A DNA stretch of 11,533 bases from assembly GCA_028691095.1 (NCBI GenBank), contig JAQUZZ010000017.1, positions 1-11,533 on the forward strand, written 5' to 3'. Of the stretch, positions 5,504 through 11,533 are shown in pieces. Positions within the stretch are counted from its first letter, which is position 1, and every line of letters begins with the position of its first letter. This stretch comes from Alistipes sp. GTDB lineage: Bacteria; Bacteroidota; Bacteroidia; Bacteroidales; Rikenellaceae. A program made the position numbers and the translations under genes. Below the pieces are notes generated by a model. That model made no database searches, was not told where the DNA came from, and was given only the letters and a program-made list of their open reading frames with translations.

Positions 5504-8500
5504 TTATTCGGTGTAGGTGACGCTTTCGATCACTACGGGGCCCAATAATCCCGATTTTTGCAACGGAGAGTTGGCCGTCCAAGGATTTACCGAAACCCAT
5601 GTGGTGCGCTCGTTCTCCGGAAGACGCTGGTCGCCGATCAGTCGATTGACCCAAGTGTTGACCACCTCAATCTCAACCTCATTGGCTCCTTCGCGTACGA
5701 ACGGCGTAATGTCCAACTCATAGGGGGCGGTCCATACTCCTCCCGCATCCTGACCGTTGATCTTGACGCGCGCCATAGCCACAAACTCATTCAGGTTGAT
5801 CAGCAGGTTTTGATTGGCAGGAACCTCCTTCAGTTCAAAGGTCGTTTTGTATACGGCACTTCCCGAATAGTATTTGATCTGTTCGTTTTCGTTGGTGCTC
5901 CAGTCGGTGAGTTGCTCGAAGAGCACGGGCTCTTTCGGGCCTCGCTCCTTATCCAGGAAGTCAACCGTCCAAGCCCCTTGCAGGGTGGTCACGTTTTCGC
6001 GAGCCGGGAAATTGAGGGCTACATCGTTGCTCTTGGGGCTCTGAGTCTCGTTCTTGAAGACAATGAAGGTACTCTCGTAGGGTGCAAGAACCAAGGGAAC
6101 AGCGGTGGCTCCCTCTTTCTGCTCGTAAGCAGGGAGTTTGCGCATGGTTCCGGTCGTGGGAGCCCAGAATTCGGGCTGAAGTCCGGTGACGCGGAATTCG
6201 GGCGTAACCGTCACGGTCTCGTTGCTCTGGTTGCTCACGAAATAGATCTCTGCATTGTCCAAGGTGCGGTGTCCATAGTGGATGGGTGCTCCCTCCGGAA
6301 TGCGACAGTCGGGGAGGCAACCGATTAGTGCAAAGGCCTCTTCCATGGTCATTCCGTTGAGGATCATGCCTTTCCCATATTGGCGCGATTTAACCTTCTC
6401 GCCGTCAACCTCACCCCAAATCTCGGCAGCCATGGCTTGAAGCTCTGCGTCGGCTTGCGGTTGATTCTGAAGGCTTGGCGAACGTTTGGGTGCAGGCCCC
6501 ATTACAACAGCGCCCTCCTGAATGAGTTTCTGAATCTTAGCCAGCAGTTCGGGACGCATGGTCTCCTGTTTGGGCAATACCAAGATCCGATATTGTGTGC
6601 CGTGAGGCAGGGTGATTTTACCATCCTTGACGCTCATGAACTTCTCGATCACCTCGGCATTCATGTAGTCGAACTGATACCCAGCCGGCAGGGCGGGATC
6701 TACAATACCGGTCATCTTCGGCGCATCCTCCCCGATGAAGTAGGCGGCTTCGGCTACATTCAACCCCTGTTGCAACATGAAGTTGGCGCGTTTGAGGTAG
6801 GTGATGTAGGTTCCGATCTGAGAGAACCACGTGTTGTGACGGTTGAACTCGTTGCTGAACCAAGCGTTGACACCCGGCAGACGATCGTCGGGTTGGGTGA
6901 TGTAGACGTGCAGCAGGGTGTTGTTGATACCTTCGGCAAAGAAACGATCGCCGCGTTGTTTGATGACACCCGGATAGCGTGCAAAGGAGTTACCGGCACA
7001 GGTGTTAGACTCTGCCGAGATTTTGGTTTTGCCATAGATGTGTCCGCATGAGGAGGCTGCACGGTTTTCGATGTCGCCCAGCGAGCCCTCGCTCCAGAAC
7101 TCTCCACCGATTTCATCCGATTGACCGCCATACATCAGGAACTCCCCGGGGAAACCCCAGTGGCCGTAGTTCTCCAACCAGGTGTGCAATCCGTATTTGT
7201 GGCTTGCATCGCGCAATCCGCCGACATAGTCGTAGGCTACCTTGTCGGCTATCATGCGACGTACGTCCCACAAGAAACGATCCGAGGCCTCTTCGCTTCC
7301 CACGACGATGCCGTTGTAAACCGGCAGATAGGGGGTGGGATCGTATCCATATCGTGTTTGGAACTCTTCGATCATTCCGTCGGTGAAGTTCTGACCTCCG
7401 GTCTCATAGCTGTCCTGTACGACCACGCGGAAGGTCTTGCGATCTTCGGCCGGAATGCGACGCAGAATCTCGCCCATGTGGGCGTCAAAGTGTTTCTCGA
7501 TGTGTTCACGACTCATCTTGTCGGTTTCGTAGCCCGTAGCTTCGGGAGAGGCGGGGCTGTTGGTTACTCCGGTTGGGGTCATACCCATACGCAGAATCAC
7601 CCACTCGCCTTCGGGAACATCCCAGGTGAGGGTGCCGTCGGCAGTCATGTTCTTGGAGATATTCTGCACCTTCGAGGCGTCGACCATGGTGGCTGCATCG
7701 TCCACGGCCGGTTGATTCTCCCACATATAGTCTTGCCAGTAGGGCAGGGGGGTGGGGTGCATCTTGGCCAGCGACTTCTCGACATAACGCTCTACGCGGG
7801 GAGCAGCCCCGAGACGTACCTCGGAGAGTCCACTTCCGTCATTGGCTTTGAGCAGGAGTCTGAAATCGGTTCCCGTGGTGGCCGGAATGGAGATCACCAT
7901 GGGGGCATAACGGTTGAAGCCGACATTCAGCGCGCTATTCGTGCGATTCAGTGCGAATTTGCGTACCGTGCGGTAGTTGTCTCCCTCTTTGACTTGGAGT
8001 TCAGCCTCTCCGCCCATCGAATTTTCGGTGGGTTTGAGTGTGAGGCTCCGCGCGGTGAAGGGGGCATTGGCCTTCAGATCCAAGGTGAGTGCTCCCCCTT
8101 GGGGTAGATTGACGCTGGTGGTGGTGTCTCCATCGACGAGCTTGTTCAGATCGGCCACTTTGGGGGTCGAGGTGAGGGTGCCGTTGGAGAGATTCAACAC
8201 CAGTTGATCCTCTTTGGGTACGGGGAAGGCGATCACACGTACATCCTGAAACGAATCAGAGGGTTGTACCAATTTCTGGGTGAGCTTCTGCGGCCCTTTG
8301 ACCCGTAACTCAGAGGAGTTGAGGTAGCGCATGGATTGTTTGGCCGTAACCCAAGGCCCTCCCGATTGGCTCCATCCCGGAGAGTTGAAGATTCCGATCT
8401 CAATGTTCAGCTCGGTAGCTTTCTTGAGGGCGACATGGAGAATATCCCACCACTCCTCGCTGAGCATTTTGACGTTGCCATAGGGAACGTCATCTTGGCC

Positions 8501-8752
8501 AATGTTTCCGATAAAGGCTCGGTTGATGCCTGCCTCTTTCATGGATTCCAGATCCTTGACCACTCCCTCTTTGGAGATGTTGTTGGAGATCCAGTACCAG
8601 TAGACGCTGGTTTGAATGGAGTCGGGCGGTGTCACGAAGCCGGAGGCTAAGGCCTCATGGGATACGTGTTTGGGCCCCGAGGAGCCTGCACAGGCGAGTA
8701 ATGCAACGCCGGCTGCGGTGCAAAGTGAAGTTTTAAGAAGGTGTTTTATCAT
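5504..8752 (-). CDS. GH106 family alpha-L-rhamnosidase-like lipoprotein
   Basis: A 1082-residue secreted glycoside hydrolase. The signal peptide ends in the lipobox LLAC with C21 as the lipidated residue, so it is an outer- or inner-membrane lipoprotein. From about residue 38 the GH106 pattern begins: FVTPPDSIQTSVYWYWISNN, then a first TIM-barrel strand region with DLESMKEAGINRAF. A carbohydrate-binding-like insertion spans about 180-320. The barrel continues with QDSYETGG (446-453), WLENYGHWGF (525-534), DEIGGEFW (546-553) and KISAES (577-582). As I recall, the characterised GH106 enzyme BT0986 uses E461 and E593; E450 and E581 here have almost the same spacing, so they are the likely catalytic pair. 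A beta-sandwich lies at the C-terminus (about 925-1080). GH106 enzymes remove terminal alpha-L-rhamnose from complex plant glycans; the exact linkage is unknown. It has its own terminator. Confidence 0.85.
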   Translation of the reverse strand: MIKHLLKTSLCTAAGVALLACAGSSGPKHVSHEALASGFVTPPDSIQTSVYWYWISNNISKEGVVKDLESMKEAGINRAFIGNIGQDDVPYGNVKMLSEEWWDILHVALKKATELNIEIGIFNSPGWSQSGGPWVTAKQSMRYLNSSELRVKGPQKLTQKLVQPSDSFQDVRVIAFPVPKEDQLVLNLSNGTLTSTPKVADLNKLVDGDTTTSVNLPQGGALTLDLKANAPFTARSLTLKPTENSMGGEAELQVKEGDNYRTVRKFALNRTNSALNVGFNRYAPMVISIPATTGTDFRLLLKANDGSGLSEVRLGAAPRVERYVEKSLAKMHPTPLPYWQDYMWENQPAVDDAATMVDASKVQNISKNMTADGTLTWDVPEGEWVILRMGMTPTGVTNSPASPEATGYETDKMSREHIEKHFDAHMGEILRRIPAEDRKTFRVVVQDSYETGGQNFTDGMIEEFQTRYGYDPTPYLPVYNGIVVGSEEASDRFLWDVRRMIADKVAYDYVGGLRDASHKYGLHTWLENYGHWGFPGEFLMYGGQSDEIGGEFWSEGSLGDIENRAASSCGHIYGKTKISAESNTCAGNSFARYPGVIKQRGDRFFAEGINNTLLHVYITQPDDRLPGVNAWFSNEFNRHNTWFSQIGTYITYLKRANFMLQQGLNVAEAAYFIGEDAPKMTGIVDPALPAGYQFDYMNAEVIEKFMSVKDGKITLPHGTQYRILVLPKQETMRPELLAKIQKLIQEGAVVMGPAPKRSPSLQNQPQADAELQAMAAEIWGEVDGEKVKSRQYGKGMILNGMTMEEAFALIGCLPDCRIPEGAPIHYGHRTLDNAEIYFVSNQSNETVTVTPEFRVTGLQPEFWAPTTGTMRKLPAYEQKEGATAVPLVLAPYESTFIVFKNETQSPKSNDVALNFPARENVTTLQGAWTVDFLDKERGPKEPVLFEQLTDWSTNENEQIKYYSGSAVYKTTFELKEVPANQNLLINLNEFVAMARVKINGQDAGGVWTAPYELDITPFVREGANEVEIEVVNTWVNRLIGDQRLPENERTTWVSVNPWTANSPLQKSGLLGPVVIESVTYTE

Positions 8753-8777
8753 CGTAAAAATGTTTGGATGTGATTGC

Positions 8778-8869
8778 TAAGCACAGCGTGCTATTTATTG
8801 GCAATAGATACATCTGTATATCAGACCTATGCCGTGATGAAAGGACTCAGTAATTCTTTGAAATTACTT
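8778..8869 (+). repeat. Intergenic structured repeat, copy B
   Basis: About 92 bases directly upstream of the GH106 gene, in opposite sense to that gene. The head TAAGCACAGCGTGCT (8778-8792) is identical to copy A. The second hairpin pairs CTATT (8791-8795) with AATAG (8803-8807), where copy A pairs GATTG with CAATC, so pairing is kept while sequence changes. ATCTGTATATCAGA follows, replacing the longer third hairpin of copy A. The tail (about 8842-8869, ending GAAATTACTT) matches copy A closely and can itself fold as AGTAATT with AATTACT. On the minus strand the whole element would lie in the 5' leader or promoter of the rhamnosidase gene. Bases 8870-8959 hold nothing else I recognise. Confidence 0.6.
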
Positions 8870-8959
8870 CCTTGTGAGATACGAGAACTCCCGATCCTTG
8901 TTTTCGCCCGGTTGGGATGCAATCGGACGAAGGAAGCACGCTCATTGGGTCGGGTGTTG

Positions 8960-9001
8960 AAAAATCTCGATTGACTCTGTGTCGAGCCAATCGAGATTTT
9001 T
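8960..9001 (-). terminator. Intrinsic terminator after the GH71/99-like gene
   Basis: Perfect 14-base arms (8960-8973 with 8988-9001) surround a 14-base loop. The minus-strand 3' arm ends in five T. It starts 20 bases after the stop codon of the upstream gene and separates that gene from the rhamnosidase gene. Confidence 0.8.
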
Positions 9002-9020
9002 AGCAAAGGAGGATTTCGGT

Positions 9021-10832
9021 TTATTTGGTGGAGTAGACAAAGTTGAACCGACCTCCCGGGGCAACGTCTCCGTTGACATAGAAGTCCATGATGTTGCCGT
9101 TGTCCTGCATATTGTCGCTCCATTTGAACTCAAATTGCAGATCCTCTCCGGTGAGCGCAAAGAGCTCTTGGGCGATAGCCATCTCCAGTTTGTTCTGGTT
9201 CACTGCCATCTTGCCCTCTCCGACAACCTCCCATTCCCAGCGGTTGCCGACATTGCGTTCGATAAAGATCTTTTTGCCTTTGGGATTCACGCGGTTGACG
9301 ATGTAGTCGTAGCCGTTCCATCCGGTGGTTTTATCGCGATCTATATCCAGCAGCAGCATCATCCAGTTGCGATCGGAAGAGGGGGTGAGCTTCTCTGCCG
9401 TCTCTACATAGAAGAAGAGGTTCTTGGCATCGCGTGCCACTTTGGCATCGACAATATCGTTTCGGCCGGTGTTGTTGACGTAGTATTGATCGTAACGTCC
9501 GCGGTGATCCCGATGCAGCGTATTGCCTTTGTAGTGTTTGAAGTCGGGTGCTACGTCAGCCCAGTCGTCGGCCTTTCCCATCTTGATGGTTTTGGGTGCC
9601 GAAGCGGTTTGGGGAGCGTCCACGCCTTTGAATTTACGGATGTTGTCTACCAATTGATAGTAGTAGACGTCACCCTTGTCGCCCCAACCCTTGTTGGGCT
9701 CGATGTCGCGGCTGCAATTCCAGTTGTATTGATCGACGAACGAGAAGGGGAAGCCGTTCCAGCCATGTTTGGGCATCCACATTCCGGCGATAAACTCGTT
9801 CCATCCGGTGACAAATACCAGTTCCGGATCGAGTTCGTAGGCACGATCCCACTGCTCCTCGATGTTGCGACCGTAGAGGTAGCCATCGACACGCGGATCG
9901 AAGCCCTTCAGTACGCTGAAGTTACGTCCGTAAGCATCTTTCATATTGAAGGCGCCGCAGTGACCTTTGCGGTCGGGAGAGGTGTTCTGACCAACGCCCA
10001 CGGTGACCTCCTCAAATTTGCCGTCAGCACCTTTGACATAGCCGTGTTGGGGGTAGATCTCCAACCAACCCCACTGGTCGTTTCGTTTGGGGCCATCGAC
10101 GTAGTCGGGTTGTCCGGGACGGAAGGTGAAGAATTTTGCAATCTCTTGATCTTCGGCTGAGTCTGTGAGATTATCGGGATAGCCCATGATACAGGGTTTT
10201 CCTTTCCAAACAAACCACAGGTTCTCGTAACGTCCGGGTTTGTAGACGTCGCGGTAGAGCTGACGCAGGGAGACCAAAGAGTGAGGAGCTGGGCCGAAGG
10301 GAAGCATGAAGGCGATCTTCGGGACGTTGACCCCATCCTTTTGAGCCTGATCCCAAGTCTTCATAAGGGCTTCATAGGAGTCTTCCCAAGTGATGCTCCC
10401 GTTGGTGCAATCGAAGAAAACGGCATCGACACCGGCATCTGCCAACATCTCAGCGTGTTTACGCAGCACCCAAGGGTCAGTCGTTTTGTAGTAACCCAAC
10501 AGAGGCTCTTCCCAGAAGAAGAATCCGGGTTGTTTGGATCCCCATGCGGGGTGGTTGTTGTCGCGAATGGCTTCGGGGTGTTCGCGGAGAATCTTGGAGA
10601 TGTTTTTCACCTGATAGGTGGTGTCGTCATTTCCTTGATGCCACGTCCAGTAGAACATTGCGACGAATTTGTCTTTTTTCTTTGCATGGTCGTTGTCGTA
10701 TTCACGAACCTGACGACCCAATGCGTCGGTAGCCGACCATGAGTCACTGCTGACATACGGTTGCCCAGCGACCGAACCTCCGATCATACAGCATATTCCG
10801 AAGGTTCCCGCAAGTTTGGTTAAGAAGTTCAT
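9021..10832 (-). CDS. Putative GH71/GH99-like glycoside hydrolase with C-terminal CBM9-like domain
   Basis: A 603-residue exported protein. A signal peptide runs to about residue 23 (SVAG before QPY). Residues 50-400 look like a TIM-barrel hydrolase: FVAMFYWTWHQG (56-67), PGFFFWEEPLLGYY (102-115), MLADAGVDAVFFDCTNG (129-145), KPCIMGYP (212-219) and LVFVTGWNEF (338-347). The WNE motif at the end of a strand recalls the GH99/WbsX-like group, and acidic candidates are E108, E109, D141 and E346. Residues from about 415 to 603 form a beta-rich domain with VDAKVARDAKNLFFYVE, then NWMMLLLDIDRD, like the family 9 carbohydrate-binding/DOMON fold. The exact CAZy family is not certain and the substrate is unknown. 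A paralogue lies directly upstream. A promoter is visible at 10867-10897 and a terminator at 8960-9001, so it may form its own transcript. The ATG at 10832 gives a normal signal peptide. Confidence 0.7.
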   Translation of the reverse strand: MNFLTKLAGTFGICCMIGGSVAGQPYVSSDSWSATDALGRQVREYDNDHAKKKDKFVAMFYWTWHQGNDDTTYQVKNISKILREHPEAIRDNNHPAWGSKQPGFFFWEEPLLGYYKTTDPWVLRKHAEMLADAGVDAVFFDCTNGSITWEDSYEALMKTWDQAQKDGVNVPKIAFMLPFGPAPHSLVSLRQLYRDVYKPGRYENLWFVWKGKPCIMGYPDNLTDSAEDQEIAKFFTFRPGQPDYVDGPKRNDQWGWLEIYPQHGYVKGADGKFEEVTVGVGQNTSPDRKGHCGAFNMKDAYGRNFSVLKGFDPRVDGYLYGRNIEEQWDRAYELDPELVFVTGWNEFIAGMWMPKHGWNGFPFSFVDQYNWNCSRDIEPNKGWGDKGDVYYYQLVDNIRKFKGVDAPQTASAPKTIKMGKADDWADVAPDFKHYKGNTLHRDHRGRYDQYYVNNTGRNDIVDAKVARDAKNLFFYVETAEKLTPSSDRNWMMLLLDIDRDKTTGWNGYDYIVNRVNPKGKKIFIERNVGNRWEWEVVGEGKMAVNQNKLEMAIAQELFALTGEDLQFEFKWSDNMQDNGNIMDFYVNGDVAPGGRFNFVYSTK

Positions 10833-10852
10833 AACGGTTGGTTTTTAATAAA

Positions 10853-10880
10853 TTAGGGTTTGTGTGTAAAGTTAGGGTTT
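10853..10880 (-). repeat. Pair of AAACCCTAA direct repeats in the promoter region
   Basis: AAACCCTAA occurs on the minus strand at 10872-10880 and 10853-10861, starts 19 bases apart, about two helical turns. The upstream copy overlaps the first bases of the predicted -7 box, and the second lies near the expected transcription start. The arrangement would fit an operator, but chance cannot be excluded. Confidence 0.4.
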
Positions 10881-10897
10881 TATGCGCGATTTTGAAA
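10867..10897 (-). promoter_or_regulatory. Putative promoter of the full-length GH71/99-like gene
   Basis: Minus strand TTTC (10897-10894) near the TTTG consensus, a 19-base spacer and TAACTTTA (10874-10867) close to TAnnTTTG. Transcription would start near 10860, giving an AT-rich leader of about 28 bases. Both boxes have one mismatch to consensus. Confidence 0.4.
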
Positions 10898-10981
10898 CAA
10901 TGCACGTCAATATTTTGACCTCAATCCGCAAAAAGAGTGAAAAATAGCAAAAGAAACGACGTAAAGATGTCCTATTGCGTG

Positions 10982-11533
10982 CTATCGCGTGCAATAAACA
11001 AAGTTGAAACGACCTCCCGGCGCCGAGTCTCCGTTGACGTAGAAGTCCATGATGTTGCCGTTCTCCTGCATATTATCGTTCCACTTGAATTCGAGATCGA
11101 TCTCTTGCTGTGGGGTTAGTTTGAGGGTGCTGCGTTCGATCGCAAACTCCAGATGGTTGTCGGTGCAGTACATCTTCTCACGCGCGACCGTCTCCCACTC
11201 CCAGCGTCCCTCGACGTTCCGTTCGATGCAGACTCGGCCACTATGGGGCGAGACGCGGTTGACGATATAGTCATAGCCGTTCCATCCGGTCGATTTATCG
11301 CGGTCGATGTCCAGCAGGAGGATCATCCAGTTGCGGTCGGTGGAGGGCGAGAGGTGCTCGGCGGTCTCCACACGGAAATAGAGCCGAACGGAGTCTCGGG
11401 CTACCTGTGCCCCTATGATGTCGTTTCGACCGGTGGTGTTCAGGTAGCGATCTCCGCCGTAGCCTTTGTGGTCGCGGGGCTGCGTGTTGCCTCGGTAGTG
11501 TGCAAAATAGGGGGTAACCTTATCCCAAGCTCC
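10982..11533 (-). CDS. Paralogous GH71/99-like protein, C-terminal 183 residues
   Basis: The frame is open to the right edge, so this is the 3' end of a gene whose start lies outside the window. The 183 visible residues align end to end with the C-terminal CBM9-like domain of the neighbouring 603-residue protein. Shared stretches include TGRNDI, VARD, RNWM(I/M)LLLDIDRD, STGWNGYDYIVNRV (TTGWNG in the neighbour), IERNV, RWEWE and NGNIMDFYVNGD, and both end GGRFNFVY plus two or three residues. Identity is well over half by eye. The complete gene would probably carry the same N-terminal barrel, but that is not seen here. A GTG at 11371 is internal, not a start. It lies 149 bases upstream of its paralogue in the same direction, with a promoter-like region between and no clear terminator. 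Confidence 0.8.
   Translation of the reverse strand, partial: GAWDKVTPYFAHYRGNTQPRDHKGYGGDRYLNTTGRNDIIGAQVARDSVRLYFRVETAEHLSPSTDRNWMILLLDIDRDKSTGWNGYDYIVNRVSPHSGRVCIERNVEGRWEWETVAREKMYCTDNHLEFAIERSTLKLTPQQEIDLEFKWNDNMQENGNIMDFYVNGDSAPGGRFNFVYCTR

Noticed and set aside
7121..8107. A 328-codon plus-strand frame, with others at 5558-6328 and 6380-7051
   Set aside because: All are antisense to the GH106 gene and arise from its codon bias; none shows motifs or a start signal.
8979..10160. A 393-codon open frame on the plus strand
   Set aside because: It lies fully antisense to the 603-residue hydrolase, which has a signal peptide, recognisable motifs and a close paralogue. The antisense product has no recognisable domain and begins inside the terminator hairpin.
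1..11533. CRISPR array, toxin-antitoxin pair, retron or insertion sequence
   Set aside because: No regularly spaced repeats, no reverse transcriptase or transposase frame and no small toxin-like gene pair were seen on either strand.

Overview
The window looks like a chromosomal segment from a Bacteroidales bacterium, possibly near Alistipes/Rikenellaceae. The genus is only an inference from moderate-to-high GC together with Bacteroidetes-type signals. Those signals are TAnnTTTG-like -7 boxes, mostly absent Shine-Dalgarno sequences, a lipoprotein glycoside hydrolase of family GH106, and generally AT-rich, weakly structured leaders.

Layout. Positions 1-846 (minus strand) hold the N-terminal part of a LolC/LolE (FtsX-like) ABC transporter permease that runs off the left edge. 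It is divergent from a short-chain dehydrogenase of the YdfG type (1052-1822, plus), and the two promoters appear to share bases around 962-997. A YugP-like membrane zinc metallopeptidase follows (2053-2739, plus). A strong bidirectional terminator at about 2841-2875 separates it from a convergent minus-strand operon. That operon is transcribed from about 5310: deoxynucleoside kinase (5071-4412), a possible 32-residue small ORF (4412-4314) and an RsmF/NOL1/NOP2/Sun-type rRNA m5C methyltransferase (4321-2948). Stop and start codons overlap at both small-ORF junctions. The kinase leader is strikingly purine-rich on the coding strand.

The right half is carbohydrate metabolism, all on the minus strand and read from right to left. 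It holds the C-terminal end of a GH71/GH99-like protein (10982-11533, cut by the right edge), a full-length paralogue of that protein (9021-10832), and a large GH106 alpha-L-rhamnosidase-like lipoprotein (5504-8752). Perfect hairpin terminators follow the full-length paralogue and the rhamnosidase. No SusC/SusD pair or regulator is visible, so whether this is part of a polysaccharide utilisation locus cannot be decided here.

The most unusual feature is a pair of about 92-bp intergenic elements (1914-2006 and 8778-8869). They share an identical 15-base hairpin head and a similar 28-base tail, with internal hairpins whose sequences differ but whose pairing is kept. No CRISPR array, tRNA, rRNA or insertion sequence was found.
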